Below, one piece after another: positions 26,509 to 35,642 of a stretch of 64,000 nt of DNA (positions are counted from its first letter, which is position 1; each line of letters starts with the position of its first letter). Source of the DNA: Roseivirga ehrenbergii (GTDB lineage: Bacteria > Bacteroidota > Bacteroidia > Cytophagales > Cyclobacteriaceae); NCBI RefSeq assembly GCF_001593005.1, contig NZ_LQZQ01000045.1:372001-436000 (forward strand). The letters are read 5' to 3'. A program made the translations under genes and the position numbers. The notes beneath the pieces were generated by a model, which made no database searches, had not been told where the DNA came from, and saw nothing but the letters and a program-made list of their open reading frames with translations.

Positions 26509-27030
26509 CTAAGATTCGAAGAAAAGACTCTTTAATTCAGTAGCCTCATCTGGTTTCATTCTTTTCGCTAAAACCAATCGTAACTGTCTTCTTCTCAAAG
26601 CTCCATCGTACTGTTCTTGTTCTTCGGGAGTTTCAGGTACTAGTTCTGGAACATCAATTGGTCTTCCGCTTTGGTCTACCGCCACAAAGGTGAAATAGGC
26701 ACTATTACTTTTGAATTTTCGTCCAGAAGGAATGTTTTCAGCCCAAACCTCGCAATATACTTCCATAGAAGAGTTAAATGAACGAGTTACATTGGCGGTA
26801 AGCGTTACTACATCACCTAAAGCAATAGGTTTCCCGAAGGAAATATTATCGGCAGAAGCAGTTACAACTATACGGTTTGAATGCTTTTGTGCTGCAATTG
26901 CGGTATTAATGTCCATCCAATGCATCAGTTTGCCTCCCATAAGGTTGTTAAGTGTGTTGGTGTCGTTAGGAAGTACCAACTCCGTCATGGTTACACGTGA
27001 ATCTTTGGTAGTTTTTTTCTTTACTGGCAT
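26509..27030 (-). CDS. Acyl-CoA thioesterase, hotdog fold (YciA/BFIT type)
   Basis: 173 residues with one hotdog domain. The segments LPNDTNTLNNLMGGKLMHWMD (early helix with catalytic Asn/Asp region) and the strand block SADNISFGKPIALGDVVTLTANV are typical of acyl-CoA thioesterase family members of the YciA/ACOT7 group. It hydrolyses acyl-CoA to free acid and CoA. It lies 19 bp upstream of the hypothetical/trkH/trkA genes and may head that transcript. Confidence 0.87.
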   Translation of the reverse strand: MPVKKKTTKDSRVTMTELVLPNDTNTLNNLMGGKLMHWMDINTAIAAQKHSNRIVVTASADNISFGKPIALGDVVTLTANVTRSFNSSMEVYCEVWAENIPSGRKFKSNSAYFTFVAVDQSGRPIDVPELVPETPEEQEQYDGALRRRQLRLVLAKRMKPDEATELKSLFFES

Positions 27031-27164
27031 AACTGTCTTTTGTGTTGCAAAGCTAATACGGTTAGTTGAAAGAACGGAAGGGAATTTGAATTTTATAAAC
27101 TGATAAACCTATATATTTAAATAGTTAAAAGTATATAAATGAATATATGTAAATAATTACATGT

Positions 27165-27815
27165 TTATTTTTTCCAACCATCATCGCCCAGAAGGGGTAC
27201 AAATTTGAAATCGTGGAAAACTTCTTTTCGAAGCTTATTGCCTTCAAGCCTGGTAAGTCTGAGCATTTGCTGGGTTTTGGCATTTCCAACAGGTATAACC
27301 AAACAGCCGTTTACTTTGAGTTGATCTATAAGTGCATCGGGAACGGTAGGAGCGCCAGCAGTAACAATTATTTTATCGTAAGGAGCGAACCTTGGCAAAC
27401 CTAATGAGCCATCTCCAAAGAAGAAATTTGCCTTGTAGCCCATTTCGGGTAGGGCAAATCGTGTACGTTCGTAAAGTTCTTTTTGATATTCTATAGTATA
27501 TACTTCGGCACCCAGCTCTAAAAGTACTATGGACTGATAACCCGAGCCTGTTCCTATTTCTAAAACCTTATCGCCCGGTTTTACATTGAGTAATTCAGTT
27601 TGAAAGGCTACAGTGTAAGGTTGAGAAATAGTTTGGCCAGCGCCAATGGGAAAAGCTTTATCCTGATAAGCATGTTCTACCAAGGCATTCTCAAAGAAAA
27701 AGTGGCGCGGTATTTTACCAATGGCGTCTAAAACACGTTCGTCTTTAATGCCCTTAGAGCGAACCACTTTAACAAGTTGTCTTCGCATTCCCTTATGTCT
27801 GTAACTATCTTCCAT
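27165..27815 (-). CDS. pcm: Protein-L-isoaspartate O-methyltransferase
   Basis: Contains the Pcm core: RHFFFENALVEHAYQDKAFPIGAGQTISQPYTVA-type segment, SAM motif VLEIGTGSGYQS, and the C-terminal LVIPVGN. It methylates isoaspartyl residues of damaged proteins to start their repair. The frame is open to 27896, but the first 27 residues (MIFFSAFSHF...) do not look like the family; the ATG at 27815 (MEDSYRHKGMRRQLV) is the expected start, giving 216 residues. Confidence 0.93.
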   Translation of the reverse strand: MEDSYRHKGMRRQLVKVVRSKGIKDERVLDAIGKIPRHFFFENALVEHAYQDKAFPIGAGQTISQPYTVAFQTELLNVKPGDKVLEIGTGSGYQSIVLLELGAEVYTIEYQKELYERTRFALPEMGYKANFFFGDGSLGLPRFAPYDKIIVTAGAPTVPDALIDQLKVNGCLVIPVGNAKTQQMLRLTRLEGNKLRKEVFHDFKFVPLLGDDGWKK

Positions 27816-27938
27816 ATTGAAGAAACTGCTTTGCAGTTTGAGGTGCTGTATTGAATTGATCTGCGTAAAATGAGAGAAAGCGCTAAAAAAAATCAATTTC
27901 TTAACGCTTTCTTTTTGAATTATTTAGCTCAATTTACC

Positions 27939-29225
27939 CTATTCGGTAATTGAAATCAAGTAGTAATTCTTTTTCCCTTTCTGAACCAAAAAGTATTTGT
28001 CTTGAAGTAAACGAATGGCCGGTTTGGCATTCATGTCTTCAATTTTCTCTTTGTTAATGCTCACTCCGCCATCTTGAAGCATTCTGCGGGCTTCACCTTT
28101 AGATTTAAAGATCACCTCTTGAGTAACCACAGAAAGCAAATCAATGGCATTCTCTGTTTCATCTAAGTCGGTTTTCGAAACTTGCACTTGAGGAACGCCT
28201 TCGAATACTGAAAGTAAAGTGTCTTCATCTAAAGACTCAAGATCTTCGGTAGTAGACTTTCCGAAAAGAATGTTTGACGCTTTAATAGCCGTCTTTAAAT
28301 CTTCTTCAGAGTGTACTCTCACGGTAATATCTTCCGCTAAAGCTTTTTGTAAGACTCTCAAATGAGGTGCCTCATTGTGCTCAGCTTCCAAAGCTTCAAT
28401 CTTTTCTTTTGGAAGAAGGGTGAACACACGAATGAAGTTTGATGCATCTTCATCAGAAGTATTTAACCAAAACTGGTAGAACTTGTAAGGGGAAGTTTTC
28501 TTAGGATCTAACCAAACGTTTCCGCCTTCTGATTTGCCAAATTTAGATCCGTCTGCTTTTCTAATCAGCGGAGCTGTCATAGCAAAAGCCTCGCCTTGTA
28601 TTTTCCTTCTAATTAATTCCGTACCCGTAACAATGTTTCCCCACTGATCGGAACCACCCATTTGCAATTTGCAATTGTAGTTTTGATTCAAGTGAAGGAA
28701 ATCATAGCCTTGAACCAATTGGTAAGTAAATTCAGTGAATGACATGCCGCTTTCCAGCCTGTTTTTTACAGAATCTTTGGCCATCATGTAATTCACAGTG
28801 ATGTGCTTGCCCACTTCTCTGATAAAATCAAGGAAGCTGAAATTTTTGAACCAATCGTAATTGTTTACGATTTGTGCTGAGTTTTCACCACAATCAAAAT
28901 CTAAGAACTTACGAAGTTGCTTTTTCTGAGATTCCAGGTTATGGTTTAAAAGTTCTTCCGAAAGCATTGGTCTTTCAGACGATTTCCCCGATGGATCGCC
29001 TACCATACCAGTAGCACCACCCACTAAGGCGATAGGCTTGTGACCGGCCTTTTGAAGGTGAACCAAAAGCATTACAGGTACTAAGTTGCCAATGTGTAGG
29101 GAATCGGCAGTAGGGTCGAAGCCAACATAACCTGTGGTTTGCTCTTTATCTAGTTGTTCTTCTGTTCCAGGCATAATGTCGTGGATCATGCCTCTCCATT
29201 GTAGTTCTTTGATGAGTTCGCTCAT
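27939..29225 (-). CDS. tyrS: Tyrosyl-tRNA synthetase
   Basis: 428 residues. The class I signature HIGN ([17 protein letters not shown]) and KFGKS ([12 protein letters not shown]) are present, as is the tyrosine-recognition region GYDFLHL...[12 protein letters not shown]-terminal S4 RNA-binding domain covers about 355-425 ([22 protein letters not shown]). The frame is open to 29291, but the ATG at 29225 is the normal TyrS start. The tRNA-Asp gene lies upstream, separated by an intrinsic terminator, so the two are probably separate transcripts. Confidence 0.96.
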   Translation of the reverse strand: MSELIKELQWRGMIHDIMPGTEEQLDKEQTTGYVGFDPTADSLHIGNLVPVMLLVHLQKAGHKPIALVGGATGMVGDPSGKSSERPMLSEELLNHNLESQKKQLRKFLDFDCGENSAQIVNNYDWFKNFSFLDFIREVGKHITVNYMMAKDSVKNRLESGMSFTEFTYQLVQGYDFLHLNQNYNCKLQMGGSDQWGNIVTGTELIRRKIQGEAFAMTAPLIRKADGSKFGKSEGGNVWLDPKKTSPYKFYQFWLNTSDEDASNFIRVFTLLPKEKIEALEAEHNEAPHLRVLQKALAEDITVRVHSEEDLKTAIKASNILFGKSTTEDLESLDEDTLLSVFEGVPQVQVSKTDLDETENAIDLLSVVTQEVIFKSKGEARRMLQDGGVSINKEKIEDMNAKPAIRLLQDKYFLVQKGKKNYYLISITE

Positions 29226-29290
29226 AGGTATATTTTGAATTCGGAGCGCAAATATAGAGTTTGAAAGGCGAGGGTGAAAGGCAAGAAACA

Positions 29291-29321
29291 AAAAAAGCCT
29301 TAGATTTCTCTAAGGCTTTTT
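29291..29321 (-). terminator. Intrinsic terminator after tRNA-Asp
   Basis: Reading the minus strand, AAAGCCTTAGA pairs with TCTAAGGCTTT around a four-base loop and is followed by a T-run (the A-run at 29290-29297 on the plus strand). It lies directly 3' of tRNA-Asp. Confidence 0.85.
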
Positions 29322-29322
29322 G

Positions 29323-29396
29323 CGGAACGGACGGGACTCGAACCCGCGACCTCCTGCGTGACAGGCAGGCATTCTAACCAGCTGAACTACCGCTCC
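29323..29396 (-). tRNA. tRNA-Asp (anticodon GTC)
   Basis: A 74-nt cloverleaf: acceptor GGAGCGG / CCGTTCC with discriminator G, D-arm GTTCAGCTGGTTAGAAT, anticodon stem-loop CCTGC-CTGTCAC-GCAGG (GTC), and T-arm GCGGG-TTCGAGT-CCCGT. The terminal CCA is not encoded. Confidence 0.97.
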
Positions 29397-29869
29397 AATA
29401 TCTTTGTTTTGTAATCCCTTTCGTTTAAGGTGATGCAAAAGTAGTATACTGTTCTTGATTTACAAACATCAGAAGCTAAAAAAACGAACTAATTTTTCGA
29501 AATATCTTCAACTGTTTGGCCTTGAGTGAAATAAATATTTATGTAATGCGAATTTATTTTGAAGAAGGGTGGGTTCACCTTCATTCAGCCATAAAAAGAT
29601 GTGTCTTTGTTGTTATCAGGATTTATCTGAATAGGTAAAACACTTAGTAAATTAATTTAAGTATTTAACGCAGTGTATTCAACCCCAAAACCAACTCCTT
29701 TGTATTGGAAGGTAATTGAAGAGGCTCAGTTATTTTCCATACCCTCAACCTAAAAGAATAGAACCCATGTAACGTATTTGCATGGGTTTATTTTTGTGTT
29801 TATCTGAAGCGACATTTATGATTTGTCTTACTGTTGACTAACTTGGTAGAGCAAACTTAATGTGGAATC
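29397..29869 (+). ncRNA. Gene-free 473-bp gap ending near an isolated plus-strand terminator; possible small RNA
   Basis: No ORF of note is seen. The hairpin AACCCATG (29762-29769) / CATGGGTT (29781-29788) is followed by TATTTTTGTGTTT, an intrinsic terminator on the plus strand, yet there is no plus-strand gene upstream of it. A second small stem occurs at about 29565-29583 (GAAGGGTG...CACCTTC). This arrangement would fit a small RNA of 100-250 nt whose 5' end I cannot place. Confidence 0.25.
29762..29797 (+). terminator. Intrinsic terminator without an assigned upstream gene
   Basis: An 8-bp stem AACCCATG/CATGGGTT with an 11-nt loop, followed by a T-rich tail (TATTTTTGTGTTT). Confidence 0.65.
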
Positions 29870-30154
29870 ATGGATGCAGTTATACAAGTGCACGAAACAG
29901 ATAATAGAGGTAGCTTTTACGTAGAAAAGGATGGAGAGCGTTTAGCTGAAATGACTTTCTCAAAAGCGGGTTCCGACAAAATAATTATTGACCATACGGA
30001 AGTAAGCGATGCGCTTAGAGGCACGGGCATGGGGGCAAAGCTAGTTGAACGTTCTGTGGAGTATGCACGTAGCAACAAAATCAAAATCATACCACTCTGC
30101 CCTTTTGCAAAGGCTACATTAAAGCGTCATCAAGAATGGAATGATGTGCTTTGA
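29870..30154 (+). CDS. Small GNAT-fold acetyltransferase-like protein (YjdJ type)
   Basis: 94 residues. The pattern GSFYVEKDGERLAEMTFS, IDHTEVSDALRGTGMGAKLVERSVEYAR and IIPLCPFAKATLKRH corresponds to the short GNAT-like N-acetyltransferase family represented by E. coli YjdJ. The RGTGMG segment is the acetyl-CoA pyrophosphate loop. Substrate unknown. It converges with the DUF2254 gene. Confidence 0.88.
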   Translation: MDAVIQVHETDNRGSFYVEKDGERLAEMTFSKAGSDKIIIDHTEVSDALRGTGMGAKLVERSVEYARSNKIKIIPLCPFAKATLKRHQEWNDVL

Positions 30155-30160
30155 TTTCAC

Positions 30161-31474
30161 TTAAGCACTCAATTTTGCAATGGGAGAAGTAGGTTTAAGT
30201 TCATTAAACTCTTCAATCACTTTATTCACCAAAGATATATCTAACTCATTTTCAAAGTTTTTGTGACACATTTCTACCATTGATTTGAAATAACGGATGA
30301 TGTTGAGGTAATGGCTTTTATTTTTATCTGCTTTAAACATGTTTAATAGTCCCTGGAGCAAAGCAAGTATTACTAAAGTATCTGTTTTTCCATAAATTCT
30401 GATTTGAGTAATATGGTCGTCATAGAGCTGCTCAAAAACAATTTGTTTGAAGAAAAGTCTGTTTACATTCTCGCTATCTTGGATAATATACTTTTCTTTC
30501 ATCTGTATTTTTTTAATGTATAATAGCGTGAGCAGATGTATTGATTTGATGGCGGTTCCAGGGTCGTTAATTCCAGGGCTAAGGGCTTTCACGGCTATCT
30601 CTGAAATTTGCTTGAAACCGAAAACGTAATGGTCGCTTACCCATTCTTGAGGGTATAAAATGAAGCAATTTTCGATTTCATCTTTTAGTTCATCGTCTAT
30701 TTCCTTGTCGATGCATAATAGAGGGGAGTTTTCGACAAAGAAAAAGCCTACCGGTTGGAGCATTTGAATTTTAATTTGATGGCGCTCGCAAAGTTTAACC
30801 AGTTCGGTCACTTTTACTTTTTTAAAATAACCCGCTTTAGAAGTATTTAAAGGATACCATTGTTCTGTATTTTGTTCTTGCTGTACTTCAGAATCCTCCA
30901 AAGCCAATCTTTCCATTTCATTTTTTGTTCTGGAGAAAATACTGTTTAAAATGTTGTCTACCTGAATGCTCTGACTAATGGTGTGGATGAAGTACATAAA
31001 AAAGGCCAAGCACGTGATGCCAAAAATCATTGATAGGAGTATGCCGAAATCAGGGGTGTTCACGGTTTCATCAGACTGTACATTTACAATAAGAATGAGG
31101 CTGTAGATAATGCTACCTAGATAAAATCCAAGGACCACTTGGTTAGATTTGTCTGTAATTAAACCAGGAATAACCCGCGGAGATAGGGTAGAGGAAGCCC
31201 TGTTTAATACGATCATTACCATAGAAAAGCTGAACACCATTAATGAAATAATACTACCCACTAAGGTGCCTAGTACTAACCTGGCATCTTCCTTACTTTT
31301 TACGAGAACGAACGACAGATCTTTTTTTAAGTCCATCATAAATGGCTCATACTCAATAAGCATGATAATGATTGAGAATAGGAGAAAGCCTACAGCTATT
31401 AGTGTGGGGTAAAAAGCAATACTTCCTATAATTGACCTGTAGGTTTTATAGAGTAAGTTTTTGGTTAGTTTCAT
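30161..31474 (-). CDS. DUF2254 family membrane protein
   Basis: 437 residues. The N-terminal 165 residues contain four hydrophobic helices with the conserved block MVFSFSMVMIVLNRASSTLSPRVIPGL between helices 2 and 3, the hallmark of DUF2254. The C-terminal half is soluble and includes SEIAVKALSPGINDPGTAI, also conserved in the family. Function is not established. The start codon overlaps the topoisomerase stop by 4 bp. Confidence 0.88.
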   Translation of the reverse strand: MKLTKNLLYKTYRSIIGSIAFYPTLIAVGFLLFSIIIMLIEYEPFMMDLKKDLSFVLVKSKEDARLVLGTLVGSIISLMVFSFSMVMIVLNRASSTLSPRVIPGLITDKSNQVVLGFYLGSIIYSLILIVNVQSDETVNTPDFGILLSMIFGITCLAFFMYFIHTISQSIQVDNILNSIFSRTKNEMERLALEDSEVQQEQNTEQWYPLNTSKAGYFKKVKVTELVKLCERHQIKIQMLQPVGFFFVENSPLLCIDKEIDDELKDEIENCFILYPQEWVSDHYVFGFKQISEIAVKALSPGINDPGTAIKSIHLLTLLYIKKIQMKEKYIIQDSENVNRLFFKQIVFEQLYDDHITQIRIYGKTDTLVILALLQGLLNMFKADKNKSHYLNIIRYFKSMVEMCHKNFENELDISLVNKVIEEFNELKPTSPIAKLSA

Positions 31475-32496
31475 TTGTGGTGGATCATAGAGAGTGCCAA
31501 TAACTCGTTTTTTCTTAGTTCTTTTTGATACTTAACCTTTGGTGGCTTCTTCTGTTCATATTGTGCTAGTTCTCCTTGAGTTAAAATGTTTAAAACTTTA
31601 GGGTGAATATAATATTCACGACATGTGGCAATGGTGTTGCCAAGTACTTTGGCTACCTTTTTTACTATTGTGGTCTCAAGATTAAGTCTTGTGTTTTCTT
31701 CAACTGCTTTCAAGGCAGACGGGTAAGAATCAATGGCGACTACTGTGCCACCCCATGTTCTGAAATCCTTTGCTGTAAAGCGGTTTCCGGTAATATCGTA
31801 AAGGTATTCATTGACATCGTTCGAGTCTAGCTTCTGGCTTTTCCCATGTTCATCAATATATCTAAACACTTCATAACCGGGTAGTTCAGAGCTCTTGCGA
31901 ATTAGGTTGGCGAGTTTTTGGTTTTTAATGGTGATGTTTCTGTATTTACCACTCTTAGCTTTATAGCTTAATTTCAGTTTCGAACCCTCATCTTCAAGGT
32001 GCTTTCTCCTTAGGGTCGTTAGTCCATAGGTTTCGTTTTCTTTTCTATAGACTTGATTGCCAATTCTAATGTAGTGTTGATCTAACAGCGATACCAAAAC
32101 AGCCAATATCTTCTTTTTTGGCCAACCCTTTAGTTGAACGTCCTGTATGGCTTGTCGTCTGATTACAGGTAATATTTGACCAAATTTGAAAAGCTTAGCG
32201 TATTTCTGTTTTTGTCTAAAATCAATCCAAAGCGGATGGTAAATGTATTGCTTTCGAAGTTTTTGGTCATATCCAGTGGCTTGTAAATGGCCAAATTCGT
32301 GCTCACAAATCCATACTTCTGTCCACATGGGAGGAATTACTAGGCTTTCAAATCTCTTCAATAAAGATTTCTTCTTTACTACCTTGCCATTTTTTGTTTT
32401 GTAAATAAACTTGTCACCTTTCGGTATGCGCTTGAAGCCATTACATTCATCAGATATGTATTGAATATTGTGAGGGCAGTTTTCCAAAGGACTCAT
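31471..32496 (-). CDS. Eukaryotic/poxvirus-type DNA topoisomerase IB
   Basis: 341 residues. The core catalytic elements are visible: the first Arg in TYGLTTLRRKHL, Lys in the beta-hairpin region KSGKYRNITI, the second Arg/Gly block AKDFRTWGGT, and the nucleophile Tyr296 in CREYYIHP. The N-terminal domain contains ATGYDQKLRKQYIYHP, as in bacterial TopIB. It relaxes supercoils through a 3'-phosphotyrosyl intermediate. It is followed with 4-bp overlap by the DUF2254 gene. Confidence 0.92.
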   Translation of the reverse strand: MSPLENCPHNIQYISDECNGFKRIPKGDKFIYKTKNGKVVKKKSLLKRFESLVIPPMWTEVWICEHEFGHLQATGYDQKLRKQYIYHPLWIDFRQKQKYAKLFKFGQILPVIRRQAIQDVQLKGWPKKKILAVLVSLLDQHYIRIGNQVYRKENETYGLTTLRRKHLEDEGSKLKLSYKAKSGKYRNITIKNQKLANLIRKSSELPGYEVFRYIDEHGKSQKLDSNDVNEYLYDITGNRFTAKDFRTWGGTVVAIDSYPSALKAVEENTRLNLETTIVKKVAKVLGNTIATCREYYIHPKVLNILTQGELAQYEQKKPPKVKYQKELRKNELLALSMIHHK

Positions 32497-32696
32497 AAGT
32501 TGATGGCTTTGTGGTAAGTATTGTCAAATACTTTTCAGTTGCACCTATTCAACTTTTAAACCAAAATCATAAATACATTCAATCTCTTGATTCTGTAACG
32601 GAATGTGGTTTCTGAATACTTAGAGGTGCTTAGTAAACTCAATAGTGTGTATTTTTTTCACACTTTCTTGGGGAAGGTAGTATTGAAATGGACATA

Positions 32697-32727
32697 AAAA
32701 AAGCAGCGAGTTGGCGCTGCTTTCTTA
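32697..32727 (-). terminator. Intrinsic terminator after the CBS-pair gene
   Basis: On the minus strand GAAAGCAGCGCC...CGCTGCTTTTTTT forms a GC-rich stem followed by a T-run, 18 bp after the CBS gene stop. Confidence 0.8.
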
Positions 32728-32744
32728 TTGTACTGACTCTATTG

Positions 32745-33203
32745 TTACCATGACGAAGTTTTTAAATCTCTTGTAGCTTGTAGTATGTCTCTTCTACTTA
32801 CTTGCCCTTTTAACCTTCCGTTTACATCTACTACAGGAAATCTTCTGTAGTGGGTTCTCAGAAACTTTTGAGCGCAATCAAGTACGTCCATATCTACAGA
32901 AATTGTGGCAACATTGTTACTCATGTACTCCGCTACTGTTATTTTTCCATGGTGAAGGTTGTGGTAAGCTTCATCTACCATGATTCTCATACAATCAATT
33001 TCTGAAAGTATTCCGATTATTTTTCCCTTCTCATCTATAACTGGAGCACCTGAGATGTGTTTTTCTAAAAAAACATCCATGGCATCTGCAATGCTTTGAT
33101 CTGGGGTGAATGAAATAACCTCATGGGTCATGTAATCCGTAACCGGGCGATACTGCTGAACGCCTTTAGGTACTTCTGGTGCTTTTACTCCTTGAAAATT
33201 CAT
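32745..33203 (-). CDS. CBS-domain-pair protein
   Basis: 152 residues made of two CBS motifs, roughly 24-80 (VTDYMTHEVISFTPDQSIADAMDVFLEKHISGAPVID) and 88-145 (VAEYMSNNVATISVDMDVLDCAQKFLRTHYRRFPVVD). Such stand-alone pairs bind adenine nucleotides and regulate partner proteins. No obvious partner is adjacent; the gene has its own terminator and is probably monocistronic. Confidence 0.9.
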   Translation of the reverse strand: MNFQGVKAPEVPKGVQQYRPVTDYMTHEVISFTPDQSIADAMDVFLEKHISGAPVIDEKGKIIGILSEIDCMRIMVDEAYHNLHHGKITVAEYMSNNVATISVDMDVLDCAQKFLRTHYRRFPVVDVNGRLKGQVSRRDILQATRDLKTSSW

Positions 33204-33355
33204 ATAGTTTCGATTTATAGATTTTGAGTATGTGTGAATGTAAAGTATAATATACTGTAAATCAATTAAATATCAAAACTATAAACGGCTATATATTGTT
33301 TAAGGCAAATGTATGTTCTGAGTTGGTATTCTTCTTTTTTGATCTTAGAAGCACA

Positions 33356-33391
33356 AAAAAGGAGCTTATCGTCAGATAAGCTCCTTTTAAA
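33356..33391 (-). terminator. Strong intrinsic terminator after citrate synthase
   Basis: AAAAGGAGCTTATC pairs perfectly with GATAAGCTCCTTTT around GTCA, with a T-run on the minus strand, 20 bp after the gltA stop. Confidence 0.9.
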
Positions 33392-33410
33392 ATACTGAGT
33401 CAAAACTCAA

Positions 33411-34697
33411 TTATCTTTTATCGATTGGTGCGTAAGCCCTTTCGTTATAACCAGTATATACTTGTCTTGGTCTTCCGATTGGCTCCTTGTTTTCACGCAT
33501 TTCTTTCCATTGTGCAATCCAGCCAGGAAGTCTACCCATAGCAAACATTACGGTAAACATGTCGGTAGGAATACCCAAGGCACGGTAAATAATACCTGAA
33601 TAGAAATCCACATTCGGATAAAGCTTTCTCTCCACAAAGTAAGAATCGTTCAAAGCTTCTTCCTCTAGGCCTTTGGCAATTTCTAAAATAGGATCGTTTA
33701 CACCTAATTTGGCTAAAACATCATCCGCTGCTTTTTTAATAATTCTGGCCCTTGGGTCGAAGTTCTTGTACACCCTGTGACCAAAGCCCATTAAACGGAA
33801 TGGATCGTTTTTGTCTTTGGCTTTTGCCATCCACTTTTTGGTATCACCGCCATCTTTTTTGATGTTCTCAAGCATTTCAATTACCGCTTGGTTAGCACCA
33901 CCATGTAACGGTCCCCAAAGGGCATTGATTCCACCTGAAATTGAAGCGTATAAGCTTGCGTGTGATGAACCTACCATTCTTACTGTTGAAGTAGAACAGT
34001 TTTGCTCATGGTCGGCATGTAAGATCAATAATTTATCTAATGCGTTTGCCACAACTGGATCAACCTCATAAGCTTCGGCTGGGGTAGCAAACATCATTTT
34101 AAGGAAGTTGCTACAGTAGTCTAGGCTATTGTCTGGGTAATTTACTGGGTGACCAATTTGGTTTTTGAAAGACCACGCTGCAAATGTTGGCATTTTAGCT
34201 AGCAAACGAATAATGCTCATGTCTACTTCTGGAGCGGCTCTGTTAGGATCTAACGAAGCAGGGTAGAAGGCTGTTTGAGCACAAACCAAAGAAGAAAGTA
34301 CACCCATTGGATGCGCAGTTGAAGGAAATCCTTCAAGAATCTTCTTGATATCTTCGTGTACCAATGTATGATTGGTGATGGTCTTAGTAAACTCTTGGTA
34401 TTGATCTGGTGTAGGAAGTTCTCCGTAAATCAAAAGGTATGATACTTCAAGGAAGGTAGACTTCTCGGCTAACTCTTCAATTGAATAACCTCTATAACGT
34501 AAAATTCCTTTTTCACCATCCAAGAAGGTGATGGCACTTTGGGTTGAACCTGTATTTTTAAATCCTGGGTCGATAGTGATCACGCCACTTTCTCCTCTAA
34601 GAGAAGAAATATCGATGGCCTTTTCATTTTCGGTGCCCTCAATTAATGGTAGTTCTAATGTTTTACCGTCAACTTTAATCTCAGCAGTACTTGACAT
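33411..34697 (-). CDS. gltA: Citrate synthase
   Basis: 428 residues, the hexameric-type (type II) length. Catalytic segments are visible: SSHASLYASISGGINALWGPLHGG (substrate His), GFGHRVYKNFDPRA (second His) and NVDFYSGIIYRALG (catalytic Asp). The N-terminal half contains ITFLDGEKGILRYRGYSIEEL, typical of GltA. It condenses oxaloacetate and acetyl-CoA; aconitase is encoded 12 kb further on. Confidence 0.97.
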   Translation of the reverse strand: MSSTAEIKVDGKTLELPLIEGTENEKAIDISSLRGESGVITIDPGFKNTGSTQSAITFLDGEKGILRYRGYSIEELAEKSTFLEVSYLLIYGELPTPDQYQEFTKTITNHTLVHEDIKKILEGFPSTAHPMGVLSSLVCAQTAFYPASLDPNRAAPEVDMSIIRLLAKMPTFAAWSFKNQIGHPVNYPDNSLDYCSNFLKMMFATPAEAYEVDPVVANALDKLLILHADHEQNCSTSTVRMVGSSHASLYASISGGINALWGPLHGGANQAVIEMLENIKKDGGDTKKWMAKAKDKNDPFRLMGFGHRVYKNFDPRARIIKKAADDVLAKLGVNDPILEIAKGLEEEALNDSYFVERKLYPNVDFYSGIIYRALGIPTDMFTVMFAMGRLPGWIAQWKEMRENKEPIGRPRQVYTGYNERAYAPIDKR

Positions 34698-34796
34698 TCT
34701 ATAAAGTGGTTTACTAGTTTGGGGTGCTTTATTAGGCGAGCGAATTTAATGTATAAAACACTTAAATGAAACTCTTGTTTACGACTTTGGGAATTT

Positions 34797-35624
34797 TTAA
34801 TTACTTCCGCCTAAAATAAGTGGTAAACCATCCTTCCCTTGGCCAATTACTACCACTTTTGTGTTAGGAGATTCGGCTAATTTCAAGGTTGCTTCAATAC
34901 CACGCATCTTTAAAAGACTTGGTGTTAAACTATTGTTAATAATTTTGTTGGCAGCTGATTCACCTTCTGCGGCTATTCTTTTCCTTTCCGCTTCACTCTT
35001 TTCTTTGTCTAAACGAAACTGATAGGCCAAAGCTTCTTGCTCTTGTTGTAATTTGCTTTCAATAGCTTGCTTAATTTTATCGGGCAAATTTATTGAACGA
35101 ATCAAAAGCGCTCTCATTTCTATATTATTAGATTCACTGCCTAATACTTCGGCTGTTTCTGTTCTAATAGCGGCTTCTACTTCTGGTCTTTTTGTAGAAT
35201 AGATTTCTTCTGCTGTGTACCTACCCATTACCTGACGTACTGTAGATCGCACCTCTGGCGTAACTAAAGTAGATACATAGCTTTTTCTAAAGCTTTCGTA
35301 GATATACCCCACACGGTCAAACTTTGGGTAAAAACGAACGGATACATCAACCTTAATACTCAAACCGTTTTTATCGAGTACATCCATGGTTTCCTCTACT
35401 TGAGTTTCTGCTACATCGAAAACGATTAGTTCGTTCCAAGGCGCTTTTACATGGAAACCTTGCGTAATAACATTGTCTTTATCTAAACCTCCTGAGAATT
35501 TTTTGAAGAGAACGGCCCTTTCATTAGCTTGAATGGTATAAAAAACGCTGCTCGATATTGCAAATAGAATGATCACCGCAATGACGGTGATGACTATTGC
35601 GGGTAAATACTTTCTGTTGTCCAT
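34797..35624 (-). CDS. Prohibitin-like SPFH/band 7 membrane protein
   Basis: 275 residues: one N-terminal transmembrane helix (about 7-29), the SPFH/band 7 core (IQANERAVLFKKFSGGL...QGFHVKAPWNELIVFDV) and a long charged coiled-coil (about 190-235, rich in E, K, Q and R). The order and length match prohibitins, which form large membrane rings and act with FtsH in other bacteria and mitochondria. It lies 18 bp after the Gfo/Idh gene, probably in one transcript. Confidence 0.87.
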   Translation of the reverse strand: MDNRKYLPAIVITVIAVIILFAISSSVFYTIQANERAVLFKKFSGGLDKDNVITQGFHVKAPWNELIVFDVAETQVEETMDVLDKNGLSIKVDVSVRFYPKFDRVGYIYESFRKSYVSTLVTPEVRSTVRQVMGRYTAEEIYSTKRPEVEAAIRTETAEVLGSESNNIEMRALLIRSINLPDKIKQAIESKLQQEQEALAYQFRLDKEKSEAERKRIAAEGESAANKIINNSLTPSLLKMRGIEATLKLAESPNTKVVVIGQGKDGLPLILGGSN

Positions 35625-35642
35625 AATAATAGTTGTTTATGT

